Origin: Ophiura sarsii
Lineage: Eukaryota; Echinodermata; Ophiuroidea; Amphilepidida; Ophiuridae
Assembly (NCBI GenBank): GCA_035610835.1
Contig: CM069445.1
Location: forward strand, 31,546,811 to 31,610,810
Direction of reading: 5' to 3'
Length of the DNA: 64,000 bases
Shown here: positions 23,415 to 35,390 of the stretch, in pieces
How the letters are laid out: each line of letters starts with the position of its first letter
How positions within the stretch are numbered: the first letter of the stretch is position 1
Translations under genes and position numbers: made by a program
The notes under the pieces: generated by a model
The model's input: the letters and a program-made list of their open reading frames with translations, nothing else
Databases searched by the model: none
What the model was told of the DNA's origin: nothing

Positions 23415-25513
23415 TATTAAGCCAATAAATGTATTTCTGGGTTAATCTTATTCTTTTTATACAAACATGTTGATATGTACTTTGTTCCCATACAGGTTTT
23501 CCCTTAAAAGGTACACCTGTCCATCAGGGGTCGCATTCTGACGCGTCTGGGCGTCCTAGACCTCTCATTTTCTTTTAGTGACGCGTCATGTTTCAAATTG
23601 GAAAGACTTGTGGGTCCCGATCAGAATAAGAGGGACCCCTTAAATTTGACGATGTATGGAAATGGAAACCTTAAGAAATTCTGTAAATTACATATCCATC
23701 CTTTGCTCACAATATAAATTCATTAAAACTGTCCCTAAAAAAGTAAAATTTTCCAATACCCAAACTTCAGGACCCCTCAATTTCTTGGGGGACCCCTTAA
23801 ATTTGTTTTTTGAAGTCCTACGGGGTCCTGAAAAAAATCATGGGACCTCTCACATTTTTGCTGTCCATTCATTGCTCTTATGAAATATTCATTATTTAGC
23901 ATTAACGGTAACAAAACTTAAAGATTATTTTGTTGGCTTTCAAATGGCGTTTAGTTGATTATACTCGCCTGTAACAATTTAAGGGGTTTAATGCTGGATC
24001 TACTTACGAGTATTCAAACTTAAATTGTTTAGAGAAACATGATTCTGGTGTACCGTGTTAACTGAACATTCAATAAACGCGATGACGCGGAACATGTTCA
24101 CCTTTGTCATGTTTTAGGGCATCCTGTAAATTATCTAACAATTTTCTTTATCAGCAGACATCGTAGTAATACATATAGCGGGACTTTGATAACAAAGTGT
24201 AACGCAATGAAATATTGATATTATTAAGAACTTTGCTGATTTCTACTCTATGTTTTTAGTTCTTCTGAAAACGATATCAAATCGGGAAGTCGATATTAAC
24301 GAAAAGGACTGCGTGAGGCCGCATCTGGCGATACAACGGATGCTATCAATGGTTAATCTACATGCCTAGGGTGTCATAGCTCTAATGCTATCTACGAGGA
24401 AATTGGGATCCATTGGCGATTTGGAAATGGGATCAACATAAAATATTCAATGTGGAGAGCAATTTAAGGGCAAGGTATATTTTAATCCCTATCATCATGA
24501 AAAAATTGAATTGGTTTCAGTTAAAATGCTTCATTTTTTGGAGATTTGTAATCCATTACTATGAATCATTTACATTAATTATATGCTTTTTACTAGGGCT
24601 TCGATGACTGCACGTATTCAGCCAATTACATGAATCGTTAATCAATACATCTAAATCACTAGAATAAGACCCTTCAATCTGTGAGATTTAAATTTAATAA
24701 GGCTACTTAGGCTACATGCGAGATATGCACACGTAATTGTTCTCAATGGCAGAATGGGTCTGAATCAAATAGGATTTGGGAATTAGGTTATGAGAGTACT
24801 CAGACTAACCACTTGCATACCAATGTGGAAATCAAACTCGGGTACGGACCGTCAGCCCAAAACCGTACCGTTTTACCTCGCCCTTTCTACCCTTTACAAA
24901 TATTTTTCTAATGTTATGCTCAACAAATATCTTTTGCATGTTTCTTCCTCTTTAAAGACACGACAGCCTCGATTTGTAGGGTAACATGTTCACCAAACAA
25001 TATCATACCGGTCCGGTATTATACTAAATTATCATATAGTGTACTGGTTCGATATTACTAATACTAAGTTGCCCTGTTAAAGCGTCAGTCTTAAACTTTT
25101 GAATTAGTTAGTGTTTACCACTCTGCTCAAGATGATAATGATATTACTATTGAATTGGTGGGATACAAGAGAGTGTTGCGCTCGAAAAGAATACAAAAAG
25201 TCGTCCTAACGCGACCAATATACTCTTGTATTACACTTAAACCCATTCAGTTGTTCCACATGTAGCTTCACGTAATCAGTTCGGAAAAATTATATAGTTC
25301 TGAAATCATTGATACCTAAACGCGTATACGCTGACAACATTGGCTAATACGAGTTTCGATGAGTCTCAATGATAATCAATTTCTCAACGTTTTTTGGTCG
25401 TTATAGAGTATTTATTACACTGTTACATGCAATTTGACACCTCGTTTGAAACTCTTGAGACAACAAGTTTGAACAAGCACAAAGTGACAAAGTAGGGTAG
25501 ACAAATATATTAA

Positions 25514-25746
25514 CACTTTCCACGCGGCTATTATGTTACCATTAAACAGATTTTTCAGAAACCTTTCCCAATTTTCAAAGTCTATCTCAAGATTTACTGA
25601 ACCAATACTAGGCATATTTGTACTTATTCCAATGCATTTCACATGCTGATTCCAAATATGGTAATGCAATTCCACAATGTTGACATTTTGAAACATTTTG
25701 TGAAATTGTGGAATGTCGATTGCAGACGCCTGCCGTGTGGAAAGTG
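25514..25746 (+). mobile_element. TTAA-type MITE, copy 3
   Basis: Starts CACTTTCCACGCGG after TTAA at 25510-25513. It ends GTGGAAAGTG at 25746, followed by ACAA instead of TTAA, a decayed target duplication. 233 bp. Confidence 0.75.
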
Positions 25747-26825
25747 ACAACTAACATACCAATAACACATTTTGGGTGTTTTTCGTCAATGTCTTCAGCA
25801 ACATATCGATATTTGTATTCAGTATGTAATCAACTTTGTATTTGAGATTATAATGAAACATTGGCTGATGACATTTAGAGAGAAGTCTAGTTTATTAGGA
25901 ATCAAAGATTATTTTACAAAGCGGGTCTTAGCAATACGTTGACATTTGAGATGGTTTAATATTTGTACAACCCATTGAAAGGGTTTCTTTTGGTTAACGC
26001 TATATCCTATATCTAGGGGAATTTATTGTTAGCTATTATTGTTGTTGTCCGTCCTGAAATGTCAGTATATTGCCTAGCTATTTGTTTTGCATGTTTGTGT
26101 GCGTTACCTGTCGGCAATGTAAGTACTTCATACTAGACGCATTCTTGCTACGACTGTAAGGGATTGTTTTGATGTGTTTTGTGATGCTTTTGTAAACATG
26201 TCTGGAATTTAAAACATTGGCGTTTAAGCTGAGAGAATTGGGTGGTTTTACGAGGATATGTGCCTTTAGATGTAGTGTACCTATGCAGTTTAGGATGGCG
26301 AATAGTTGGTAGCCCCCTGGTTTTAGATTCTATTAAATTATCGAAGTCCTGAAATGAATCCAACTACGACAATGGACAACGGGGGAGTAATGTAGCCGCC
26401 GTGCTGTTAGGACAAACAAATTATAAATAAGCAACACGATTTTGAAGACGTTAAGACGCTTTATTTTCATGTGAATGTAATTGCAGAAGCTAGCTAAATG
26501 TCAACAACGTTCTTGTGGGAGGAGAAGTTTCAGGGAATCCTATCTCTTTATTAAGGGCCAATTGTTCAAATGTATGAATATTTTAGAAAGTGACCCATAC
26601 TTTGTTTAATGTCAGTCAACTATGAAAACAGCCGTGGTTTGTTGTCAATCGAAGTCTAAGTGCCATGTTTGTGATTCAGGAGTTATTTTCAGAAAATCTA
26701 AGTACGCCCTCTTCTCTTATAAAAAGCCAGTTGAGATACTATGCTCCATTATTGCCCGCAAAGCAAAGAAATTGTTATTATTGGAACCAGCATATCTTCA
26801 CGTAAGTGCGCCCTCTTTTACAAAA

Positions 26826-27036
26826 TGACATTCCAAAATTTCACAAAATGTTTCAAAAATATCGAAATAATTAAATTTCATTACAATAATTGGAATTACC
26901 ATGAGAAATGCATTACAATAAGTACAAACATACCTAGTATTGATTCAGTAATCCTTGAGACAGACCTTGAAAGTCGGGAAGGTTTCTCAAAAAGATTTTT
27001 TTTTATATAGTAAAACTAATAGCCGCGTGAAAAGTG
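26826..27036 (-). mobile_element. TTAA-type MITE, copy 4, truncated, at the A/B boundary
   Basis: Reverse-orientation member of the family: the interior (CAAAATTTCACAAAATGTTTC...) and the terminal GCCGCGTGAAAAGTG before TTAA at 27037-27040 are present, but the other terminus is missing. LR copy B begins directly after this TTAA. Confidence 0.7.
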
Positions 27037-27128
27037 TTAAATGCTCCCTTTCATCAAAGCAGGAAGCTTAATAAATTTGAACAGGTATAATGTCTAAAAT
27101 AATTCGTAGAAATGTCACTCATCATCTA

Positions 27129-27475
27129 CAAGAGATGTTCAATAAGTTATAGCTCCTCCCTTATTACATCGTCAATATGAATGTCAGCCTCATGACATTT
27201 GTATTTATTATAGTTCTTATTCAGCATAGCTACACAATATATAAATAAATTATAGTTGATATCTGTGTTACTGTGGTTCTGCTGCGGTCGAAGCAGAGAG
27301 AGATATTTTTCCATATTGTATTGTTAGATATAAGAGCATGATTTTAATATAGAAAATGGAAAACAATGGATGATCCAAATATTGTAATATCATGTATAAA
27401 TAAGATTGCCTGCAAATCAGTCAAATTCATTGGCAAGTCATGCCACAATGATGCCTCTTTAACATGACACCCTCG
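27129..27475 (+). mobile_element. TA-flanked mariner-type MITE in LR copy B, deleted
   Basis: Orthologous to 22961-23414 by position and sequence. The left end is degraded (CAAGAGATGTTCAATAAGTT), the right end TGACACCCTCG is intact, TA flanks both sides, and about 100 bp of the interior is missing. Confidence 0.65.
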
Positions 27476-28516
27476 TATTTAACAACAATAAAAATAATGC
27501 ATTTCTGGGTTAGCCTTAGTTTTTTTATACAAACATGTTGATATGTACTTTGTTCCCATACAAGGTTTTCCTTAAAAGGTGCACCTGTCCATTCATTGCT
27601 TTTATGAATTATTCATTATTTGGCATTAACGGGGAAAAAATTAAAGATTATTTAGGCCAAACAAAGAAGAGTTTCTGTCTCAGAAGCCCTCCCGCATTGG
27701 TATGTGTGTTATTTTCAGGTTGATTTTTGTTTGTTTTTTACAATTTCTTTTTTTTTACAATTTTTTTTAAAAATAATGGTCTCTGTAAGCTTGGATTCGC
27801 AACAACAACGACAAAAAAAATCGCATACCTCATAGCCTTTTATCTAAAAAAATAAAATATAGCACAGCACTTAGCTTTTTTGCTAAATGGTTCTGAGACA
27901 GATCTTCTTCTTTGTTTGGCCTTAGTTGGCTTTCAAATGGCGTTTAGTTGATTGTACTCTCCTGTAACAATTTAAGAATTTTAATGCTGGTTCTACTTAC
28001 GAACTTTTAAACTTTAATTGTTTAGAGAAACATGGTTCTGGTGTACTGTGTATGTATGCTCTTTACTAGCTTCGATGACTGCACGTAATTTGCTAATTAC
28101 ATGAATCAATAATCAATACATCTAAATCAATCCGTGAGATTTTATTTGCCGAAATGTAAAAAAAGTAACACCAGTCAAACATTGCAAAAGCTTATCCGAA
28201 TTGCTTTACTCCAATTTAGGTTTTAACGATGATTGCAAGTGCCTTCCCTTATAGTGCATACATGCCAGTGATGCCTACGTAATTGATCTCGATGGAAGAA
28301 GGAGTCTGAATTAAATAGGAATTGGAAATTAGGTTATGAGGGTACTCAGACTATAATGATACCAGGGACACCACTTGCACACCAATGTTGAAATCAAACT
28401 TAGTACGGACTGTCAGCCCAAAATCGTACCATTTTACCTCTCGCCCTTTCCACCCTTTACAAATATGTTTTTAATGTTACGCTCAACAGATATCTTTTGC
28501 ATATTTCTTCCTCTAT

Positions 28517-28789
28517 AACCCTAACCCCCGAGGCACCTTTTCCAAAGAATCTTTTTCGCGGCCAAATAGCGAGGGCGAAAAGTGCCCCACTCCCCCGGGG
28601 CTCGAACCCCGGACCTCTGGGTTCAGAGGCAGACGATCTACCGCTAGGCCACGGGGGGAACCATACATGGCGGAGTATATTCCGCCCTGTATATACCCTG
28701 GGGCCATTATTTCATCGAAAAACTGCCGAGCCAGGTGACACAAGCACACCGCATCGTAGTAATTCGTAGTACTCAAGAGTGTTAGGGTT
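28517..28789. mobile_element. TIR element with tRNA-like sequence, inserted in B
   Basis: Bounded by AACCCTAAC (28517-28525) and GTTAGGGTT (28781-28789). Copy A has an uninterrupted equivalent near 24950-24975 (CTTCCTCTTTAAAGAC...ACAGCCTCG), so the boundaries come from an occupied/empty comparison. Inside, on the minus strand, is a tRNA-like block at 28592-28658. Same architecture as 1465-1725, with different sequence. Confidence 0.7.
28592..28658 (-). other. tRNA-like sequence with A- and B-box-like motifs
   Basis: On the minus strand CCCGTGGCCTAGCGGTAGA holds a good A box (TGGCCTAGCGG), CCTCTG and CAGAGG form an anticodon-like stem, and GGTTCGAGCC is a B box (28599-28608). The anticodon loop is short and the acceptor ends pair imperfectly, so it is probably a tRNA-derived SINE head rather than a working tRNA. 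Confidence 0.6.
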
Positions 28790-30346
28790 AAAGACCATGA
28801 CAGCCTCGCCTAGGGTAACATGTTTGCAACACAATATTATACCGGTATTATACTAAATTGTCAAATAGTTTATTGGTTCAATATTGAAAATAAGTTCACA
28901 TGTAGAAGCGCCAGTTTGAAACTTTTGAATAATGATATTACTATTGAATTGGTGGGAGACAAGAGAGTGTTGCGCTCGAAAAGAATACAAAAGTCGTCAT
29001 AACGCGAACAATATACTCTTGTATCACACTGAAACCCATTCAGTTTTTTTCCATAGATTAATATTCATGTTATCAGTTCTGAAAAATTAGTTCTGAAATC
29101 ATTTATACCTTAAATGCGTATACGCTGAAATATTGGCTAATACGTGTTTATAGAGTATTTGTTACACGCATTTTGACACCTCGTTTGAAACTCTTGAACA
29201 ACAAGTTTGAACAAGCACCTTGCCTGCAATGTGACAAAGTAGGATAGATAGACAAGTAGATAAAGGTGTCTACACGTAGTTCTTATCCGACTTGCTTCCC
29301 TTGAATCTTTCCCTGGCAACTGACATACATTTACAGGTGTTCTTCTTCAATGTCTTCAGCAAAATATACTGATATCCATTGCATTGAGTATGCAATAAGC
29401 TTTTTATTTGATTATAATTAAACATTGGCTGATGGCATTTAGAGAGAACTCTAGAAGTGTTTATTAGGATATTACAACACACCATCTGGAATATAGAAGT
29501 TGAATAAACGAAGATTATTTTACAAAACCTGTCCTAGTAATACGTTGATATATGAGATGATGCAATAGTTATACAACGCATTGTAAAGGAAGTTCCCGTT
29601 GGTTAAAGCTATCCGAAAATATCCTATTTATTGTTATCTATCTAGTGTTGTTGATGTCTGTCCTGAAATGTCAATATTCAGCCTAGCTATTTGTTTTGCA
29701 CGTTGTGTGCTTTACCTGTCGGCAATATAAATACATAATACTAGTCGCGTCCTTGCTACGACTGCCGGGGTTGTTTTGATGTGTTTTGTGATTCCTTTAT
29801 ACACATGTCTGGAATTTAAAACATTGGCGTTTAAGCTGATTGAATTGAGTGGTTTTGTGAGGATTTGTGCCTTTTAGATGTAATTTACCTACGCAGTTTA
29901 TAATGGCGAAGAGTTTATGGCCCCGGGTTTGAGATTCTAATAAATTGTCGAAGTCCTGATATGAATCCAACGGACAACGGGGAAGAAATGTAACCGCCGC
30001 GCTGTTAGGACAAACAAATTTTAAATAAGCAACACGATTTTTAAGACTTTAAGACGCGTTATTTTCATGCGAATGTAATTGCAGAAGCTAGCTAAATGTC
30101 AACAACGTTCTTGTGTGAGGAGAAGTTTCAGGGAATCCTATTTCTTTATTAAAGGCCAATTTTTAAAATGTATGAATATTTTAGAAAGTGACCCATGCTT
30201 TGTTTAATGTCAGTCAACTACCTACAGAAAACAGCCGTGGTTTGTTGTCAATCGAAGTCTAAGTGCCATGTTTGTGATTCAGGAGTTATTTTCAGAAAAT
30301 ATAGGTACGCCCTTCCTTATCTCTTATAAAAAGCCAGTTGACTATA

Positions 30347-30903
30347 CAGGGTGTGTCAAATTAAGTGTCCCAAGGTAACCAAAAAGAATTAGGCCATGAC
30401 AAATATAAAAATCGTTCTCGAAATACTAATAATCATGTTTAGTAATCTTTAATGTGCAATAAGAACTTTTTTCTATCCATTTTAGAGCTTACCGTTATCA
30501 ATTTTTGGCAAATCTACTCGGGCATGTTTAACTAAATATTAATAGTTAATTGAATTGAACAGAAAAACATATTTTCATTATCCGTGACATTACCATTAAT
30601 TATTTGAATTTTAACAATATCTTAAACTATACATTGACATAATCCTATAATCATCATCGGAATCACAAAAACAGTTTTTTCAGTCGAAAGTCATTTTCTT
30701 GTTCAAAAATGGCAAAAGTGGGATTTCCACTCTTGTTTCTGAATTGATCATATCTCGGTTAGGTGGTAAAATTAAATGAGATACAGTGTATTTGATAGAA
30801 GACTAATAGCGCTTACAAACGGTTTGTTTTTAATACATAAAGACATGGGGGTGTATTTGTAATTAAGGTTCTAACACATGGGATACTTTTTTGACACACC
30901 CTG
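30347..30903 (+). mobile_element. TA-flanked mariner-type MITE in B, 557 bp
   Basis: The ends are CAGGGTGTGTCAAATTAAGT and, inverted, TTTTTTGACACACCCTG, with TA at 30345-30346 and 30904-30905. LR copy A has the empty site (GTTGAGATACTATGCTCC near 26728). TA duplication and this TIR fit the Tc1/mariner superfamily; no transposase frame is present. Confidence 0.85.
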
Positions 30904-31219
30904 TATGCTCCTTTTTTGCCCACAATGCAAAGAAACTGTTATTGGAACCACCTGTGGCGCCGCGTTTTATAATTAGCCTATACTCGTATTCCACGGAGTT
31001 TATTTACAACTCATGAACTCAAGTTTTCCAGCAATTGACAACTAATGAACTTACAACTCATGGGTCTCATTTTCTCATCTAGCGGGGACCCGAATATAAT
31101 AATTATATTCTCTATAAACGTTATTTTTCAACTCAAGTCAAGGAAATAACAGCGAATATCAATCATTTAATTTGTATACTGAAGAGTAGATAGCGATTTA
31201 TATTTTTTCTTAATATGTG

Positions 31220-31495
31220 GGTAATCAAATGCATGCAGTATTTTTCTGTCAAAATATTCTCATTTGTATGTCTTTTTGGCTGTTTGTTTGTCAGTGAAGT
31301 GTGATAAACGAATCAATCAAAATGAAATACTTCACGCAATAATTATAAGGGTTGATGAATGTCGAGTCATACACGAACATTAGCGTATGAACAATACAAA
31401 TAAAATATGGTAGTATGGACCATTTTAATTGCGTTACTACAAAGAAATTATCTATGAAACGTGACTATAGCCCTTTTGAACATGACATTTGAAAT
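31220..31495 (+). repeat. Inverted-duplicated segment matching 50.21-50.43 kb
   Basis: The reverse complement of 50210-50435 shares AATCAAATGCATGC, GTGAAGTG.GATAAA, GGGTTGATGAATGTC.AGTCATACA, GAAACGTGACTATA and ACATGACATTTGAAA in order. It extends the inverted symmetry of B and R inward past the LR repeat. Confidence 0.7.
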
Positions 31496-31537
31496 TAATG
31501 GTTGCTTGATGTATGCAATTGTTATTCTTAATGCAAA

Positions 31538-31636
31538 GCACATTCTTTTTTCTTTCTCTTTTTTCTTTTTTCTTTTTACTTTTTTTCTTTTTTCTATTTT
31601 CTATTTTCTTTTTTCTTTTTTTTCCTCTTTTTTCTA
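31538..31636 (+). repeat. Polypyrimidine (CT-rich) tract
   Basis: About 100 bases almost wholly C and T, of the form (TTTTCT)n and variants. A low-complexity tract whose frame encodes only Phe/Leu/Ser runs. Confidence 0.8.
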
Positions 31637-31680
31637 CCTCGACGGCTAGTCAATGAACAGATTGTATTCGCTTATTTTTT

Positions 31681-31863
31681 CTTAAAAATAAATCCCGTAA
31701 ATTACTGAACCAAATTATACTAGGCATGTTTGTACTTACTTTTATGCATTTCTCATGGTGATTCCAAATATGGTAATGAAATTCAATAATTTTGAAATTT
31801 TTGAAACATTTTGTGAAATGTTGGAATGTCGTCTGCATGCAGACCCCTGACGGGTAGAGAGTG
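31681..31863 (+). mobile_element. TTAA-type MITE, copy 5, truncated
   Basis: The right half is clear: family interior (GGCATGTTTGTACTTAC, TTTTGAAACATTTTGTG-like), then GTAGAGAGTG and TTAA at 31864-31867. The left terminus is lost near the polypyrimidine tract. Confidence 0.65.
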
Positions 31864-31867
31864 TTAA

Positions 31868-33500
31868 GCAGCATCAGCATGCCTCCCAAAGATCATATTT
31901 TCAGTTATATTGTGTCTATTGTGTCATAATGATAATTTACACAGTTTACACCCCCCGCGCGATCACTAGAAACGAGTTTGTGTATGGTTGAGTAAAGTGA
32001 ACAATCTGATGTGTTAAAACGTTTTGCTTTGTTGTCAACGGCAAATGACAAAAAATACCCGTATGACCGAGGCGACCTACACATGTATCAAAGATTGTCT
32101 TAATCTAGTTTTGATAAACGAAACTAATATCTATGATAATAATGCCCTACGCAATAGTTACCAAAATGTTCACGGAAATTTCCGGTGAGAAATGATCCCA
32201 AATGACGCAAGGATCTCTATAGTCTGATCAGTTCCATATTGGCGGAGCCGCAATAGGGCAGTGAATGAATACAGAAGGACGCGGACGCGCATGAAGGCAT
32301 CTAGCGCACGGTGCATCATATGCGTGCGACCAATACCGTGTGCACGTAGCTATAGTCGCGGGCGTACGCTTGGATTATTTTTGCTCGAGGAGAGATATAA
32401 AAACCGCAAAATGTCTCGCCAATTTAGAACTGATTCAACTTTAGACGCAGGAGACACAATATTATCTCTTTCCAGATATGGAGAAAAGTAACAAATCGTG
32501 ACGTACACAACAATCTGTCACCTATAAAACAGAAGTATGAAATGCCTATTTGTCAAGTTAAGCTGCAACCATAGTCGATTCAAGTGGCTGTTGTAGTACT
32601 TCAAATACAGGTGCAACTGTAACTGTAACATAAGGCTCATATTTGTTCGAAATCTATACCGGCTGTTTTGATATAACTAAAACAATCATTAAGCTAGCTA
32701 TAAAAAAAACCTGGTCATGTGAGCCAATTTTGGACGATCACATGACGATAGGCCATCATACATGGCGTGCAGGTCTTAACCCGTGTCTCTGCTGAAGGAT
32801 GGTTAAGGTGTATTTTTACGAAGATCCGGTTATTATATCCACTAGTATGAATTTTGGCGATCGGAACCATTACAATCGTGGAATTTAGATCGTATTATAA
32901 AATCCATATGGGGGGGGGGGGGGGGGGGGTAGTTTAATGCTTATTTTAAAATGTACATGAATAAATTATATCGAGACCCTCTTGGTTAATTCCTCAATAA
33001 TCAAACACATCCTCTTACAAACAAAATCGCGATGCTACAAATAATTTTAGATAGATATTAAAGTTTCAGCTAGTGTCGACCATAGTGTCTTTACACATCT
33101 GTATCCAACGCACCCCACTGCGTTAGAAAACCATCGTAGTGACGTTAAGAAAACTTGAATCGATGCATGGATTATAAAGCGAGTTAAGAGGCGCCGGTAA
33201 TCGTAATCGTTACACCATCGACTCGGACCACAATTTATATCTGGCAAAGAAGTACAAATCTCAATAAGTCTAGATCGCTTTAACAAATAATGCCCAACAA
33301 GAAAAAAGGTGACTTTTATGACATAACGATCATTTCTGGTATCACAATACTGCTATAATCTATTTCACTTCTAAGAGATAATGACGTTTTTACTGCATCA
33401 TTCAATGATTGCACTTTATCAACGCTCGTCTACCCGAGGCACTGGGGATTCCATTCACGCGTGGAAAAACAGAAAGGTACCTGGAAGGTATACGTCACTG
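31868..33500. other. Unassigned spacer
   Basis: A 20-base G run is at 32910-32929. A CpG-richer patch at 32225-32400 includes a 76-codon frame (32261-32491) with no recognised motif. No terminal repeats or matches elsewhere were found. Confidence 0.5.
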
Positions 33501-35258
33501 TCCTTATGGGGCCCTCACATGTATCCGTGTGAGCTGAGCGGCCCCTTACCGTGTTAAAAATGGGTGCGGACGGCGGCACACACGGTGGGCCGTTTCCCGT
33601 CCGTTGAACACGTTCAGGGGACTTTGCCGGCCACCGGAGTTTTGAACATGCTCGAAACTCCTGGCGGGTGAGTAAAAGCGGCGGCGAACGATGAGATCCC
33701 GGTATGAAGACGGTATAAGGACGGCGCACCCGTTCGCACCCGTTTCGCACCCGTTTCGCACCCGTTTCGCGCCCATTCGCAGGGCGGTGATGGACGGTGG
33801 TGGACGTCGACCATCTTAGCGACGGACTGCGAATGGCCGCATGCAGCCTAGTAACCGTTCGCGGAACGGACGGACTCTCAGCAGGCATGTTGCAACTCTC
33901 TAAATGTAAAAGAGCTAAAACTCACTCTTTCGAGAGCTCTAGGAGGAACAGCTCTTTTTTTGGAGTGAAGTTCACTTTTAAAAAAGCGATTTTCACTCTA
34001 AAAAGAGTTAAAATCATTCTTAAAAGAGTGACAAATCACTCTGAAAAGAGTGACAAATCACTCTGAAAAGAGTGAACTTCACTTCTTAGAAGAGCCGTCC
34101 ATCCTAAAGCTCTCGAAAGAGTGAGGTTTAGCTCTTTTACATTTAGAGAGTATTATAGATGTTGGTCGTACGAATTCCGGAATGCAAATGAAGCGGCGAG
34201 CTTGAGCGCTCAGCTTGAAAAGGGCGGTTTGATGATGTAATCAAGACGTTTCGGCCGGTACCCAGGCGTTTCGGCCGGTACCCAGGCGTTTCGACCGGTT
34301 AGGAACCGGTATGGAGGTGGTATGCACACGGTGAGGACACGGTGAGAACGGTAAGCTAGAACTGTATGAGGCCGGTGATCCGGGACAAGGCCGGTGAGAA
34401 CCCGGGACAGACCCGGTGTAGAACGGTATGGACCGAGGACCCGGTGAGGAGGTGTTATGCACCCGGTAAGAACGGTAAGCTAGAAAAGTATGAGGACGGT
34501 GAGCCCGGTACTCGACCGGTGAGGACCCGGTATAGACCCTGTATATAACGTTATGGACCCGGTGGCCACAACAAAAGATTAATGCGCCCGTTGACATTTT
34601 TTACTGATTGTTTGGACTCTGTTGTTTTTCTATTAGACGGTAAGGTGGCCGCCTACCATTACCGCTCTGCGAACGGGCGCGAAACGGGTGCGCCGTCTGT
34701 ATACCGTACTCAAACCGGGCTCTCACCGTTTGCCGCCGCTTTTACTCACCCGGCAAGAGTTTTGAGAATGGTCAAACTTCCTGCCGGGCGCAGATGGCCG
34801 GCAATGTCCCCGGCAACGTGTTCAACGGACGGGAAACGGCCTACCGTGTGACATCACCGTGTGCCACCGTCTGCACCAATTTGTCACACGGTAATGGGCC
34901 GGCCAGCTCACACGGATACATGTGAGTACAAATGTATTTTACAAACATTCCCGGAATGTGAGCGAAGCGGCGAGCTTGAGCGCTCAGCTTATACAGGGCA
35001 GTTTGATGACGTTATCAAGGCGGTTCGGTCGGTACCCAAGCGTTTCGGCCGGTGAGGACCTGGTGAGGAGGTGGTATGAGCCCGGTTCCAGGCCGATAAG
35101 GACCCGGTATAGAACAGTATGAACCCGGTGACCAAAAAGAAAATCAATTCGTTGACATGTTTTGCTGATTGTTCACCGTGTTGGACTCTGTTTTTTCTTC
35201 TGTAAGACGGTAAGGGGCCGCCCAGCTCACACGGATACATGTGAGGGCCCCATAAGGA
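33501..35258. mobile_element. Nested GC-rich TIR element
   Basis: The ends are inverted repeats beginning TCCTTATGGGGCCCTCACAT and continuing through the GTATCCGTGTGAGCT and GGCCCCTTACCGT blocks (33501-33560 and 35205-35258). An internal inverted copy of the left arm (to about 33800) lies at about 34655-34935. A CCGGT-rich segment at 34155-34655 is repeated directly, diverged, at 34938-35225, each copy starting with GAAGCGGCGAGCTTGAGCGC. GC content is far above the surroundings. The overlapping frames (such as 33430-33888) do not agree between repeat copies, so I call no protein. Confidence 0.7.
33895..34151. mobile_element. Palindromic AGAGTGA-rich TIR element nested in the GC-rich element
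   Basis: The outer arms ACTCTCTAAATGTAAAAGAG (33895) and its inverse (ending 34151) are followed by an AGCT(A/C)AAAC...CTCTTTCGAGAGCT arm. The centre has short repeats of AAAAGAGTGA and TCACTCT, including a duplicated GAAAAGAGTGACAAATCACT. The AT-rich interior contrasts sharply with the GC-rich host element. 257 bp. Confidence 0.7.
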
Positions 35259-35390
35259 AGTAGACTTACAAATTTAGCAATGTGGCCCTAAAGGTATCAA
35301 AATATCATATTCCCTAGATATGATAGACATGATAGATGGAAAACATCGGAAGCTAAGAAACAGCTCTCTGTTTTGGGAAACAACCTTTTG

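Larger units (their letters stand above)
22130..26795 (+). repeat. LR repeat copy A
   Basis: Collinear with L but diverged: 22160-22330 matches L 60-170; 22790-22950 matches L 1065-1205; 24240-24420 matches L 2790-3010; 24590-24800 matches L 9480-9790; 25415-25746 carries a TTAA MITE; 26040-26230 matches L 11270-11470. It lacks the palindromic TIR element and the minisatellite expansion. It shares a mariner-type insertion with B that L and R lack. No protein frames; a 23656-23883 frame covers only low-complexity sequence. Confidence 0.75.
27041..30955 (+). repeat. LR repeat copy B (starts internally)
   Basis: Tandem-direct partner of A. B begins at the point matching A 22867 (ATGCTCCCTTTCAT) and continues collinearly to TTATTGGAACCA near 30945, matching A near 26780. 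Strongly matching blocks include 27530-27700, 28060-28510 (A 24570-24960), 29150-29220 (A 25400-25480) and 29640-30340 (A 26030-26730). B carries two insertions absent from A: a TIR/tRNA-like element and a mariner-type MITE. No gene recognised. Confidence 0.75.

Noticed and set aside
25415..25750. 111-codon minus-strand frame
   Set aside because: It lies across the TTAA-type MITE. Similar short frames occur in other MITE copies only because the nucleotide sequence is shared, and they are interrupted at different points.
28592..28658. Functional tRNA gene
   Set aside because: The anticodon loop is one base short, and the acceptor and T stems do not pair properly. It lies within a mobile element, so it is only tRNA-like.
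31461..31649. Phe-rich small membrane protein frame
   Set aside because: It is a translation of the polypyrimidine tract.
33430..33888. 152-codon minus-strand frame and overlapping frames in the GC-rich element
   Set aside because: The frames overlap inverted/direct repeats and the corresponding peptides are not preserved between repeat copies, so they are by-products of low stop-codon frequency.
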